A DNA stretch of 64,000 bases from Desmonostoc muscorum LEGE 12446 (GTDB lineage Bacteria; Cyanobacteriota; Cyanobacteriia; Cyanobacteriales; Nostocaceae): NCBI RefSeq assembly GCF_015207005.2, contig NZ_JADEXS020000001.1:5032001-5096000 (forward strand). Reading direction: 5' to 3'. The translations under genes and the position numbers were made by a program. This document shows, piece after piece, positions 1-8,571 of the stretch. Positions within the stretch are counted from its first letter, which is position 1, and every line of letters starts with the position of its first letter. Under the pieces are notes generated by a model. That model was not told the DNA's origin. It did no database searches and was given only the letters and a program-made list of their open reading frames with translations.

Positions 1-7
1 AAAATAA

Positions 8-92
8 CAGATTTAGCTAATAAGTGTTGGGTAATAGTTAATAATGTCTTTCACTAAATATTACTCATTATTAATGCTTAGTTAAATCTGTA
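8..92. repeat. Imperfect nested inverted repeat upstream of pxcA
   Basis: An outer arm ACAGATTTAGCTAA near 8-21 pairs with TTAGTTAAATCTGT near 79-92 with one mismatch. Inside it, GTTAATAATG pairs with CATTATTAAT. It could be a terminator-like structure of the gene left of the window, a small repeat element, or a regulatory structure in the pxcA leader. Nothing in the sequence decides between these. Confidence 0.45.
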
Positions 93-118
93 AATATTGT
101 AAACTAATCATATATATA

Positions 119-1381
119 ATGAAAAAGTCATTCGCAGACAGGGCAGAATTACTTTATCAAAAGCTGAAAGAATATTTGCGATCGCCCAACCGTTGGTTTT
201 TAGATACACCAGAAAGGTCGCTTTTAGAAGCTTACCAAGCGGCTCAGAGAATTAAAAATATTGAAACTGAACATTTTGATGGGAATAAAATCTCTTCAGC
301 TTCAGGAAAATATACTGAAAATGTCATGTCTTATTGGCAAGTATATCTTGATAAAAACTTAACTATTATCAAAATTAGACTGGCAGAATTCACACTGAGT
401 CGGACAATTATCGATATCTCCGATTCTGTATTGCTAGAAAAATTGCAGGTTATTGATGAAGTTGTAGAAAAGTACGGCATCAAAAACCAACTTAATAATT
501 CTCAACCCTTAGAAATTAGCCAGCGCAAAATCAACAAACAGCCAAACTCCTCTAACATCAATGATATTAAAACTACATCTCCCTTTGAAAAAACTGGAGT
601 CTTTCCTGGGTCTATTGGCAGAAGCATTAATGTAATTAAAGGAGATTTTTCACCCCATGCAGAAGAAAATTTTGCCAGAAATTACCGATTGTCTAGAAAT
701 AGGACAAGAATTGCTCTCAGATTTTTTCTCATTCTAATTCTTGTACCTCTTTTAACTCAGCATTTATCTAAAGAATTTTTAGTAAATCCCATAGTAGAAA
801 GAATGAGGGGAGACAATACAACTCAAATTTTCATCAATTCTGATATGGAAAAAGAGGCTCTCCATGAATTACAGAATTTTCAAGCAGAACTCAGGTTTGA
901 ATATCTACTGAATAAATCCCCACAACTATCATCAGAGGCAGTACAAGAAAAGATCAAAGACAAAGCATTTGAGATTGCTGAACAATTTCGCTTTAAAAGT
1001 AACAGCAGTATTAGTAATGTTATTGCCGACTTAATATCATTAATTTCTTTTGCCTTAGTTATCAGTCTGAGCAAAAGAGAAATTGTAGTTGTTAAGTCAT
1101 TTATAGATAATATTGTCTATGGTCTTAGCGATAGTGCTAAGGCATTTTTAATTATTCTTGTTACAGATATATTTGTAGGATTCCACTCACCGCATGGGTG
1201 GGAGATTATTCTAGAAGTATTGGCAGAACATTTAGGTCTGGCAGCAAATGAGAGTGCAATATATTTATTTATTGCTACATTTCCTGTAATGTTAAATACC
1301 ATCGTTAAATACTGGATATTCCGCTATCTCAGTCGTTTATCTCCGTCGGCATTAGCTACATTAAAAGAGATGGATGAATAA
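119..1381 (+). CDS. pxcA: PxcA/CemA-type proton extrusion protein
   Basis: This 420-residue protein belongs to the PxcA (CotA) / chloroplast CemA (Ycf10) family. These inner-membrane proteins are needed for light-induced proton extrusion and so indirectly for inorganic carbon uptake. The first ~195 residues are soluble and include the opening typical of cyanobacterial PxcA (residues 1-60, with SPNRWFLDTPERSL). The C-terminal half has about four hydrophobic segments, starting near IALRFFLILILVPLL and ending near FIATFPVMLNTIVKY. The soluble N-terminal extension is what separates PxcA from the shorter CemA/PxcL forms. The ATG at 119 is preceded by very AT-rich DNA with no clear ribosome binding site. 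An imperfect nested stem-loop lies just upstream (8-92). The family call is firm; the exact transported ion is known only from studies of the family. Confidence 0.9.
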   Translation: MKKSFADRAELLYQKLKEYLRSPNRWFLDTPERSLLEAYQAAQRIKNIETEHFDGNKISSASGKYTENVMSYWQVYLDKNLTIIKIRLAEFTLSRTIIDISDSVLLEKLQVIDEVVEKYGIKNQLNNSQPLEISQRKINKQPNSSNINDIKTTSPFEKTGVFPGSIGRSINVIKGDFSPHAEENFARNYRLSRNRTRIALRFFLILILVPLLTQHLSKEFLVNPIVERMRGDNTTQIFINSDMEKEALHELQNFQAELRFEYLLNKSPQLSSEAVQEKIKDKAFEIAEQFRFKSNSSISNVIADLISLISFALVISLSKREIVVVKSFIDNIVYGLSDSAKAFLIILVTDIFVGFHSPHGWEIILEVLAEHLGLAANESAIYLFIATFPVMLNTIVKYWIFRYLSRLSPSALATLKEMDE

Positions 1382-1384
1382 CTT

Positions 1385-1545
1385 AATCAGAATTCAGAAT
1401 GGGCTACGCCCCGCTACGCTAACAGAATTCTGAATTAATAATACTTGGATACCCAAGTAAATGAAGTACACGGGTAAGGGCACAACATGTTATGCCCCTA
1501 TAATTATCTGTACTCCTGAATTCTGACTCCTGAATTCTGAATTAT
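1385..1545. repeat. Composite intergenic repeat with GAATTC-type arms
   Basis: The gap between pxcA and the next gene is almost wholly repeat DNA. AATTCAGAAT and AGAATTCTGAATT flank a GC-rich core (CTACGCCCCGCTACGC) at about 1391-1436. A dispersed element with the palindromic core GGGCACAACATGTTATGCCC lies at about 1453-1510. Further CTGAATTCTGA units follow at 1515-1543. An inverted copy of the palindrome-cored element is at 12800-12875. Confidence 0.75.
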
Positions 1546-1606
1546 TTTGACGCCTTTGCACCTGATTCGCTACGCTATGTATATCCTGGTTCTTCTAAGG
1601 CGTGCT

Positions 1607-2080
1607 ATGGATTTTGAAAGCAAAGCCAAGGCTCCAACTGCTACAGATAATATAGATTTTGCTCAACCAACTACTCGTAAGCCACTAGAACTCCTGCGAG
1701 ATACTGAGGCTTTGTTACGCCGCCCAACTGTAGCAACACTAGTGCCGATTTTACCACCAAAACTCAGTAATAGATTACAAACAACTTCATCTTTAGCAGA
1801 TGACTCTTTTAAAGAACTGTCAGAAATTGACCTAGACAATATTAGTGATTTTGAACTGCGACCTGCACGAATTGGTGTTGGCTTAAGCTTTATTGGTTTT
1901 GGAGCGCTGATGATATTGGTGTTGCTGTTATACTTAAACACCTTGCATCCAGAACTGAATGCACTAGAGCAGATGCACCAATACTGGTATCAATATGTTT
2001 GGTTTGTCAGTTTAGGTATCGCGGGAATGTTTATCTTGGGTCGTGAAGCTATGCGTCCGACCCCAAAACGCCGAAAATGA
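1607..2080 (+). CDS. Hypothetical two-TM membrane protein upstream of PPK2
   Basis: I do not recognise a named family. With the start at the ATG at 1607 (MDFESKAKAP) the product has 157 residues; an upstream in-frame start at 1547 would add residues that look like translated intergenic DNA. The N-terminal ~95 residues are polar. Two hydrophobic segments follow: one around GVGLSFIGFGALMILVLLLY, and one around YVWFVSLGIAGMFILG, joined by a short loop containing HPELNALEQMHQYWYQY. The C-terminus is short and basic (RPTPKRRK). The gene ends 13 nt before the PPK2 gene, and its last codons contain the GAGGAG ribosome binding site of that gene, so the two are probably co-transcribed. That link suggests, but does not show, a role related to polyphosphate. 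Confidence 0.7.
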   Translation: MDFESKAKAPTATDNIDFAQPTTRKPLELLRDTEALLRRPTVATLVPILPPKLSNRLQTTSSLADDSFKELSEIDLDNISDFELRPARIGVGLSFIGFGALMILVLLLYLNTLHPELNALEQMHQYWYQYVWFVSLGIAGMFILGREAMRPTPKRRK

Positions 2081-2093
2081 GGAGATTTTATAG

Positions 2094-2963
2094 ATGAATC
2101 ATGATGCTTTTATTGTTCCACCAGGTTCAAAGATTTCTCTGAAAAAAAACTATGACCCAGGTTATAAAACTGATTTTCATGTAAAAACTGATGCTGTAAT
2201 GAAATTACAGGCAGATATTGAACGATTAGCAAATTACCAAAATATTCTCTATGCTCAAAACACCTATGCATTGTTAATTATTTTTCAGGCAATGGATGCT
2301 GCTGGTAAAGACAGCACAATTAAACATGTGATGTCTGGTGTGAACCCCCAAGGATTTCAGGTGTTTAGTTTCAAGCAACCTAGTGCAGAAGAATTAGACC
2401 ATGACTACTTATGGCGAGCGACAAAGGCTTTGCCAGAAAGAGGACGAATTGGTATATTCAACCGTTCATATTATGAAGAAGTTTTAGTGGTTCGTGTCCA
2501 TCCAGAAATGCTGAAAAAGCAACAGCTACCGAAATTTCCTTCAGGAAATCAAATATGGAAGCAGCGCTTTCAAGAAATTAACAACTTGGAAAAATATTTA
2601 GTAGAGAATGGTGTAATTATTCTGAAGTTTTTTCTGAATGTCTCCAAATCAGAGCAGAAAAAGCGCTTTTTACAAAGGATTGAATCGCCGGAAAAACATT
2701 GGAAATTTTCAGCTAGTGATGTCCGGGAAAGAGCTTTTTGGGATGATTATATGGATGCTTATGAAGAAGTTTTCAACCAAACCAGCACAAAATGGGCACC
2801 GTGGTATATTATTCCTGCCGATCGCAAATGGTTTACACGCCTAGCAGTTGCCAATATCATCTGCACAAAACTAGAAGAACTAAATCTGAAATATCCGACA
2901 GTTAGTGACGAACACAAACAGCAACTTTTGGAGGCAAAACGCATTTTGGAACAAGAAGATTAA
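2094..2963 (+). CDS. Polyphosphate kinase 2 (PPK2) family protein
   Basis: PPK2 enzymes transfer phosphate between polyphosphate and nucleoside mono- or diphosphates. This is a single-domain protein of 289 residues. The Walker A loop is [10 protein letters not shown] (about 66-75) and the second conserved stretch is [16 protein letters not shown] (about 122-137), both hallmarks of the family. The conserved block around [16 protein letters not shown] follows the P-loop as expected. Class (AMP- versus ADP-phosphorylating) cannot be assigned by eye, so no symbol is given. The ATG at 2094 lies behind GAGGAG, which overlaps the end of the upstream membrane-protein gene, indicating an operon. Confidence 0.88.
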   Translation: MNHDAFIVPPGSKISLKKNYDPGYKTDFHVKTDAVMKLQADIERLANYQNILYAQNTYALLIIFQAMDAAGKDSTIKHVMSGVNPQGFQVFSFKQPSAEELDHDYLWRATKALPERGRIGIFNRSYYEEVLVVRVHPEMLKKQQLPKFPSGNQIWKQRFQEINNLEKYLVENGVIILKFFLNVSKSEQKKRFLQRIESPEKHWKFSASDVRERAFWDDYMDAYEEVFNQTSTKWAPWYIIPADRKWFTRLAVANIICTKLEELNLKYPTVSDEHKQQLLEAKRILEQED

Positions 2964-3082
2964 GCTATAAAATTAACTGTGACTGTTTAAGAAATAAAAA
3001 CTGCCGAATTGTCGCAAACATGATATAAAATCAATTTGCTGGGATACTTAGCCAAATTGCAATTCTGGAGTTTTGTGACTCT

Positions 3083-3679
3083 GTGCTTACTCAGTTACCG
3101 ACTATCAACGCCCTGAAACAGCCCACGAGTTCTGCTTGGATCGAACAAGCGATTGCTAACTTAGATATCATCTTACTCGACCACTCCCACTGTGAACGCA
3201 AAGCGGCAGGGGTCGCCTTGAATTTTATGTTTCGCTACCCTTCCAATACTAAAATGGTACGCGAGCTCACAGCGATCGCCCGTGAAGAACTAGAACACTT
3301 TGAGCTAGTTAACCAATGGTTAGAACGGCGGAACATTCCCCTTGCTCCCCTACCACCACCTCCCTACGGCGCAGGTTTAAAAGCTGCTGTACGCCCCCAA
3401 GAACCCCAGCGATTTTTGGATTCCTTACTAGTCACTGGCTTAATAGAAGCTCGGAGTCATGAACGCCTGGGATTATTAGCTGCTCACTGTCCAGAGCCAG
3501 AATTAGCAAAATTTTATCGTGGACTGATGGCATCCGAAGCACGCCACTACGGTATATATTGGGTTTTAGCTGCTACTTATTTCGACAAAGAAATCGTCAT
3601 GCAACGCCTTGATGAATTGGCAACCGTCGAAAGTGAGTTGCTGGCAACTTTGCATCCAGAACCTAGAATTCACAGTTAG
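3083..3679 (+). CDS. miaE: tRNA 2-methylthio-N6-isopentenyladenosine hydroxylase MiaE
   Basis: MiaE is a diiron monooxygenase that hydroxylates the isopentenyl group of ms2i6A at position 37 of some tRNAs. The 198 residues show the four-helix carboxylate-bridged diiron pattern: HCERKAAG, REELEHFELV, EARSHERLGLL and SEARHYGIYW supply the Glu and His ligands. Length matches short MiaE forms. The likely start is the GTG at 3083; no in-frame ATG precedes the first conserved helix. A CTGGAG sequence lies about 14 nt upstream. It stands 15 nt before the VOC gene, so the two may be co-transcribed. Confidence 0.88.
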   Translation: MLTQLPTINALKQPTSSAWIEQAIANLDIILLDHSHCERKAAGVALNFMFRYPSNTKMVRELTAIAREELEHFELVNQWLERRNIPLAPLPPPPYGAGLKAAVRPQEPQRFLDSLLVTGLIEARSHERLGLLAAHCPEPELAKFYRGLMASEARHYGIYWVLAATYFDKEIVMQRLDELATVESELLATLHPEPRIHS

Positions 3680-3694
3680 TAGACTAAGGCCACT

Positions 3695-4099
3695 ATGAAG
3701 CTTCAGCTAACACACTTGAGACTGCTAGTCTCCAACTACAAAGATTCTTTTCTGTTCTACCGAGATCTGCTAAAATTTGATGTCGATTGGGGCGACGAAA
3801 ATAGCGGATATGCTGAGTTTAATACTGGACATATCAAGCTCGGTTTGTTCAAACAAGAATTAATGGCCGAAGTAGTCCCAAGAATCGATCAGCCTTCGTA
3901 TGTTGCCAATCGAGATAAAATTGTCTTGATTTTCGCAGTCGATAACGTGGATGAAGTCCATAAACAAGTCAAAGATGGTAATGCGATCGTTGTCACTCAA
4001 CCAATAGATCGTCCAGATTGGGGAATCCGCACAGCTCATTTTCGCGATCCTGATGGCAATTTAATCGAAGTCTACAGCAACCTGGGAATTCTTAGTTAA
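3695..4099 (+). CDS. VOC (glyoxalase/bleomycin-resistance fold) family protein
   Basis: The 134-residue protein has the paired beta-alpha-beta-beta-beta modules of the vicinal oxygen chelate superfamily. The opening LTHLRLLVSNYKDSFLFYRDLL and the closing AHFRDPDGNLIEVYSNL are typical; the Glu in LIEVY is the usual second metal ligand. Substrate cannot be inferred: members include glyoxalase I-like enzymes, dioxygenases and antibiotic-binding proteins. It follows miaE by 15 nt on the same strand. Confidence 0.8.
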   Translation: MKLQLTHLRLLVSNYKDSFLFYRDLLKFDVDWGDENSGYAEFNTGHIKLGLFKQELMAEVVPRIDQPSYVANRDKIVLIFAVDNVDEVHKQVKDGNAIVVTQPIDRPDWGIRTAHFRDPDGNLIEVYSNLGILS

Positions 4100-4178
4100 A
4101 AGCGCCCCACCTTTTATAAATCAAACAAACACTTTCTTCCCCTACTCCCTATTCCCCACTCCCCACTCCCCATTTTTC
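4100..4178. repeat. Heptamer-type short repeat (CCCCACT)
   Basis: At about 4136-4172 the sequence repeats units of the form CCCCACT / TCCCTAT between two convergent genes. This is one of many GGGGAGT/ACTCCCC heptamer tracts in the window. Confidence 0.7.
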
Positions 4179-5060
4179 TTAAGGGTTTGTTGGCGGTTTT
4201 GATTCAAATAAACGCACAGGTTTATTTTGCAAATTAGAAGCAATTGAACTGACTCGATCGACTACAGAAATCATATATTTGTAATCCGGTACTTGTCCAT
4301 TGGGGACATAGCCAACTTCTTGAGCTAAGCCTGAAGGTGACTCGCTCATTACTTTGCGGATGAATTCTTGACGGTTACGTTCTACATTCGGCCCAATCAA
4401 AACCACACCTAATGGTACATAGTGAGGGTCTTTAAAAAGTATGCGGAACTCGGTCTGACTAAACTGTGAAGCGTAGAGACTCAATTCAGCCTCCGAAACT
4501 GCACAGGCGCTAGCTTTTCCTTGAGCTACCAATTCCAGCGCTGCTTTTGGTGTCGGTGCAAACAATATTTCAGCCAGTGTTATACCATAAAGGTTGTAAA
4601 GTGGAAAGTAATATCCTGTTGCCGAACCTAACTGACCCAAAGCCACTGTTTGACCCTGTAGTTGTTTTAAGTCGGATATTGAACTGTCTTTGCGAACAAC
4701 GAAAATTGAACGCAAATTATTAATACCTATTAAAGGAAACAGAGGAACATATTGGTACCGCGCGATCGCAATCGCCGCTAAACCCGGTGGAGCAAATACC
4801 AACGACCAAGCACGAGCATCAAGGCGCTCAACTGCTTTATTTTCGTTAAAAGCAGGCTCTAGCTGAATTATTGAGTTGGTTTTTTCACCCAAGTAACTAT
4901 TAAATTTAGCATATTGGTTAATTATTTGTTCGCCTCCACCATAGTTAAGAACGCCAATAGTCAATGTGCCTTGAAAGGGTCGTCTTGATTGACAACTAGC
5001 AAATGTCAAACCTAGTAGATTAAACAGAAATAAACGACGGGGAAATCGCAAAAACATCAC
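4179..5060 (-). CDS. PhnD-like phosphate/phosphonate-type substrate-binding lipoprotein
   Basis: The 293-residue protein is a periplasmic-binding-protein-like domain of the PhnD family. It opens with a hydrophobic signal (RRLFLFNLLGLTFAS) followed by Cys23, a probable lipoprotein site although the -3 residue is Phe rather than Leu; the preceding RR could also fit Tat export. The mature part begins GTLTIGVLNYGGG and includes GQTVALGQLGSATGYYFPLYNL, typical of the binding cleft. No ABC permease or ATPase gene is adjacent. Instead the gene is divergent from a haem-type HAMP sensor protein, so it may serve as an extracytoplasmic sensor rather than a transporter subunit. The ligand is unknown. Confidence 0.8.
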   Translation of the reverse strand: MMFLRFPRRLFLFNLLGLTFASCQSRRPFQGTLTIGVLNYGGGEQIINQYAKFNSYLGEKTNSIIQLEPAFNENKAVERLDARAWSLVFAPPGLAAIAIARYQYVPLFPLIGINNLRSIFVVRKDSSISDLKQLQGQTVALGQLGSATGYYFPLYNLYGITLAEILFAPTPKAALELVAQGKASACAVSEAELSLYASQFSQTEFRILFKDPHYVPLGVVLIGPNVERNRQEFIRKVMSESPSGLAQEVGYVPNGQVPDYKYMISVVDRVSSIASNLQNKPVRLFESKPPTNP

Positions 5061-5238
5061 TAATTATGATTGAGGAAATAACTTGGGTTTGAGAACTAAT
5101 TTAAATCAGCTTTCTTACTGCTTAAATAGGTAAAATCACAACAAAAAATTAATATTTATTAATTCATCGAACAACAGTTTTATAACAGGTATAAATAGAT
5201 ATTAAACAAGCTCATATACTACCTTCGTTGGTTAGGTT

Positions 5239-6153
5239 ATGTTAAACAACATTACGTTAAAAAACTTAAAAATAGGTGCAAAATTTAATTTACTTTTAAT
5301 ATTAGTTTTCATCGTCAGTATTTTGGGAAGTGGTGTTGCCTTATCCAGTGTACTTCAGGGGAGAGCGCAAAATGAAGTAGCTTCTCAAGCGCAGATTCTC
5401 ATCCAAATGGTGAATGCAGTTAGAAACTATACACAAAATCGTATAGATCCCTTATTGGAACCTAGACTAGATACTAACCCAACCTTCATGCCTGAAGTGG
5501 TGCCAACTTTTTCTTCTAAAGAAGTTTTTGAGAATTTTCGTAAAAAACCTGAATATAAAAACTTTTTTCATAAAGACGCCACACTTAATCCGACAAATTT
5601 AGTAGATAAAGCCGATAGTTTTGAAACTCAACTTGTAGAGCGTTTTCGCCAGGAACCCAATACTCAAGAAATTACTGGTTTTCGCAACTTGTCAGAAGGC
5701 GAAGTATTTTATATTGCTCGACCACTAAAGATTACACAAGAAAAATGTTTGCGATGTCATTCTACACCAGATCAGGCTCCTAAGAGTCAGCTGGCAACTT
5801 ATGGCTCAGAAAATGGTTTTGGCTGGCAACTCAATCAAATTGTTTCTGCCCAAATAATTTCTGTTCCTTCAGAAGAAATTTTTGCCAATGCTAAACGGAC
5901 TTGGATATTGATTATGGGACTTTTGATTACTATCTTTGGGATCATAATTTTATTGATTAACTTCTTAATCAATAAAGCCGTAATTCAACGAATAAAAAGA
6001 ATAGAAAAAATTGCACAAAAAGTCAGCACTGGTGACATGACTGCCGATTTTGAAGAGATATCTAATGATGAAATTGGTGGTTTAGCACAAGCATTTAATC
6101 GCATGAAAGCTAGTTTAAGAATAGCTATGGATATGCTTAATAATCAAAGCTAA
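5239..6153 (+). CDS. DUF3365 (Tll0287-like) haem sensor protein with HAMP domain
   Basis: This 304-residue membrane protein has a first TM segment at about 17-38, an extracytoplasmic sensor domain to about residue 220, a second TM at about 222-245, and a HAMP domain to the end. The sensor contains a CLRCH motif (Cys170, Cys173, His174), the c-type haem attachment site of DUF3365/Tll0287-like domains. The protein stops right after the HAMP helix (FNRMKASLRIAMDML), so no output domain is present. Related proteins elsewhere carry kinase or other output modules. It is either a stand-alone sensor that signals to a partner, or a truncated receptor. The divergent PhnD-like lipoprotein is the obvious candidate partner. 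Confidence 0.82.
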   Translation: MLNNITLKNLKIGAKFNLLLILVFIVSILGSGVALSSVLQGRAQNEVASQAQILIQMVNAVRNYTQNRIDPLLEPRLDTNPTFMPEVVPTFSSKEVFENFRKKPEYKNFFHKDATLNPTNLVDKADSFETQLVERFRQEPNTQEITGFRNLSEGEVFYIARPLKITQEKCLRCHSTPDQAPKSQLATYGSENGFGWQLNQIVSAQIISVPSEEIFANAKRTWILIMGLLITIFGIIILLINFLINKAVIQRIKRIEKIAQKVSTGDMTADFEEISNDEIGGLAQAFNRMKASLRIAMDMLNNQS

Positions 6154-6503
6154 AGAAGTATGGTAATTGGGTACATTTGCAATAGTTATAGGACTCCTAT
6201 TTGATTTTTGCAATCTTAACACCTCTAGAGATATCGACCTCTGCATTGGTGAGGAAACTCAACGGACACTTCGTTCAAGTCGGCCGTTGCCCGCCCACAC
6301 GAGTGTCATCCTTAATAGACCTCTTGCATAAATCAAAAATAAAGAACCCCACCCCGCATTTGCTAACGCAAACGCTCCCCTCCTCGCTTGCGGGGAGGGG
6401 TAAAACGTTTGTGGGACAACTGTTTGAGCTTAAGTTGACACCAATGATAGCTATGCGCCCCCACGTTCTATCTCACTAAAGCGAGACATGGTGTAATTAC
6501 AGA
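6154..6503. other. Gene-free stretch with repeat fragments
   Basis: No convincing gene. TATAGGACTCCTATTTG at 6188-6204 matches the left end of the MITE-like element at 33172-33322, but no matching right end is seen. AGACCTCTTGCATAAATC at about 6319 resembles an insertion-sequence terminus. A short GC hairpin (CCCCTCCTCGCTTGCGGGGAGGGG) spans about 6376-6400. It probably records several repeat insertions. Confidence 0.5.
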
Positions 6504-7112
6504 CTATTCTGGCGAAATTTCTCGATAAGCTTGCCGACACTGCTCGTAGTTGTCTGGTAAAATTTCGGCATTACCAAAACATAATTGCTCGTGAGTGGTA
6601 ATTAAAGTTTCATAAGGCTGTATGGGACTCACAGACGATCGCAGTAATTGCAGATATTCTCCATCTGTACGGCTGAGTTTGTGGGGTGCAACGGTTTGCT
6701 GATGCAAATGCTGTAACATTGCTAAATAAAGACAACGGCAAGCTTCACGGTAGTTACCTTGACGATAAAATTGTTGCGATCGCTCCAATAAAACGGCAAT
6801 GGATGATTCATCAGACCGATTTTTCACACCCCAATCAGTGAAATTGCTACCTCTACTCAGCCAAGAATATAGATAAGGGCTGAATTCTCGCCATAACCGC
6901 CAACCCACCCAAGCTACAAATAAACCTAATATCAGCCAAAACAGAAATTTCAGTAACTCACCTACCCAGGGGCTAATTGACCATCCACCGGGTAATTCTG
7001 GCAAAGCGCCTTCCAAGCGGTAAAACTGGTATTCCCACCATTCTCCTACTTGTTGTTGGAATTGAGAAAGCTGCCAATTCCAGCTAGTTTTTTCAAAAGC
7101 ATCTGTGGACAT
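6504..7112 (-). CDS. DUF4129 domain membrane protein
   Basis: The 202 residues hold one clear TM segment (LLKFLFWLILGLFVAWVGWRL, about 53-73) and a C-terminal cytosolic DUF4129 domain, recognisable from SQQFYRQGNYREACRCLYLAMLQHLH and from SRTDGEYLQLL. In other bacteria such domains occur in transglutaminase-like or MoxR-associated membrane proteins, but neither partner is visible here. Function is unknown. The upstream 5' side is a dense heptamer-repeat tract. Confidence 0.78.
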   Translation of the reverse strand: MSTDAFEKTSWNWQLSQFQQQVGEWWEYQFYRLEGALPELPGGWSISPWVGELLKFLFWLILGLFVAWVGWRLWREFSPYLYSWLSRGSNFTDWGVKNRSDESSIAVLLERSQQFYRQGNYREACRCLYLAMLQHLHQQTVAPHKLSRTDGEYLQLLRSSVSPIQPYETLITTHEQLCFGNAEILPDNYEQCRQAYREISPE

Positions 7113-7335
7113 AAGGGGGAGTGGGGAGTGGGGAGTGGGGAGTCAGGGAGATGAGGGAGTGGGGGAAGTGGGGGCGAGGGGCAAGTGTGGGGAGTATAAA
7201 AAAGCTTCCCACCTCTCCCACACTCTCAATGTTCCATACCCCATACTTTTCTACGAAAGGCTGCGCCAACGGCTTCTCGTACAGAAGCTACGCGTAGCTT
7301 GCTTACCCGCAGGGGTACGCTCAGTACAAGTGCCC
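7109..7335. repeat. Heptamer-repeat arms and palindromic GC repeat
   Basis: GGGGAGT-type heptamers run from about 7113 to 7175, with a loosely complementary CCCACTCTC tract following near 7207-7240. A second repeat (GGCTGCGCCAACGGC, TACGCGTAGC, CCCGCAGGGG) lies at about 7260-7320. It separates two genes on the same strand; no open frame here looks genuine. Confidence 0.7.
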
Positions 7336-7341
7336 AATGGC

Positions 7342-7827
7342 CTATTCTCTAACTGTTGACTCTTTTTTTATCATTATCCAGCCGATAAAGGCAAGTAGCG
7401 CACCGAATGCAAGAAATCCTACATCCCAAGCTAACTGATTTGGACCTGGTTTAACATGATGGATACCAAGAATTTGGTGGTCAATCAGTCCTTCAAGTAA
7501 GTCGAATAAGCCAGCACCAATCAGTATTGAACCAAAAAATGTCTGTGATGACCAAGGAACATCATCACGCCCTCCGGCACGCCATAGTAAGATGATTCCT
7601 ACTACGGTTAATAGCCAATCGAAAGCATGGAATAAGCCGTCCCATACCATGTTCAAATCTTGATTGGCAACATTTGTCAGAGGTCGAATGTTGCTCAACA
7701 TGTGATGCCACTGGAGTAACTGATGCAGTAGAATCCCATCAATAAACCCTCCAAGACCCAAACCAAGAACAATTCCCGCAATAATCAGGGGTGTCCGTCG
7801 GTTGAGGTTTGTACTCTTCGCCTCCAT
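7342..7827 (-). CDS. DUF2243 integral membrane protein
   Basis: Starting at the ATG at 7827 (MEAKSTNLNRR) the protein has 161 residues and about four TM segments: IIAGIVLGLGLGGFIDGILL, LLTVVGIILLW, FFGSILIGAGLFDLLEGL and VGFLAFGALLAFIGWIMI. The conserved DGILLHQLLQWHHMLS block with its histidines is diagnostic of DUF2243. Further histidines occur in LIDHQILGIHHV. The family has no established function; the His-rich membrane-edge motifs suggest metal or haem binding, which is only inference. The in-frame stretch before 7827 looks non-coding. Confidence 0.8.
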   Translation of the reverse strand: MEAKSTNLNRRTPLIIAGIVLGLGLGGFIDGILLHQLLQWHHMLSNIRPLTNVANQDLNMVWDGLFHAFDWLLTVVGIILLWRAGGRDDVPWSSQTFFGSILIGAGLFDLLEGLIDHQILGIHHVKPGPNQLAWDVGFLAFGALLAFIGWIMIKKESTVRE

Positions 7828-7948
7828 CGTCAACCTCATAGATCGGATTTTCACTAAAATAGAATTCTTTTGGCAACAATATCTTCTACCTTGAGGCAAG
7901 TACGCTGATTCGTTGAGGGTGGGGACTTCGGCGTTAGGTTAAAATTAA

Positions 7949-8341
7949 TTAATCTTCAAATTTAATTTGCATACCGGCTTTGGCTGGGTCGAAATGTTCG
8001 GGAAAATGGGTATTGCGATCGCAGTCTGCTTTTTCCAGGTTCGCTCCTTTAAGATCAGCTTGGCGGAGATTAGCTGACATTAACAATGCTCCTCTAAGAT
8101 CGGCATCTCTCAAATTAGCTTGACTCAAATCGGCAAAGCTCAAATCAGTTCCTCTTAAATTAGCACCGCTCAAATTAGCTTGACTCAAATCAGCATAGCT
8201 GAGGTCAGATCCTTTCAAATTAATACCTTGTAAGTCAGCATTACCTAATTCTGCTTTACTAAAATCTCGTTTTCCTGCTGCATACCTTTCGACAACAGTA
8301 GCAGCATTATTAATTGACTGTTGAGAATTTATTTCAGACAT
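7949..8341 (-). CDS. Pentapeptide-repeat protein
   Basis: A 130-residue protein with about 14 consecutive A(D/N)LXX pentapeptides between about residues 32 and 108 (for example ADLSQANLSGANLRG), predicted to fold as a right-handed quadrilateral beta helix. A short N-terminal helix-like segment and a C-terminal tail (HFPEHFDPAKAGMQIKFED) flank it. Pentapeptide proteins are numerous in cyanobacteria and mostly of unknown role. The DNA shows strong internal repetition (CAAATTAGCTTGACTCAAATC recurs in variants), evidence of expansion by duplication. Confidence 0.88.
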   Translation of the reverse strand: MSEINSQQSINNAATVVERYAAGKRDFSKAELGNADLQGINLKGSDLSYADLSQANLSGANLRGTDLSFADLSQANLRDADLRGALLMSANLRQADLKGANLEKADCDRNTHFPEHFDPAKAGMQIKFED

Positions 8342-8571
8342 ATAACAGCCTCACAGGCTATATCATTATTACTTTTAATAAGGATTACACCATAAAAAAT
8401 GTCTAGTTAGACATTTGAGATCACAAATTTTTCAATACTTCTTGCTCAAGGAACTGGTATTGCCTAAGCAAATGCTTATGGAACAGTTTTGTCTGGTGGG
8501 TTATTGCTGAGAGTACAACACCAAAAATATAAAATGGTGCGTTATGGATATTAGTCCTAACGCACCCTTAG

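Noticed and set aside
1663..1941. A 92-codon antisense frame
   Set aside because: It is wholly opposite the two-TM protein gene and has no independent support.
6201..6479. A 92-codon open frame on the + strand
   Set aside because: It is composed of repeat fragments and a GC hairpin, with no protein-like composition and no ribosome binding site.
7105..7359. An 84-codon open frame on the + strand rich in Gly and Glu
   Set aside because: It is the translation of GGGGAGT heptamers and a palindromic repeat.
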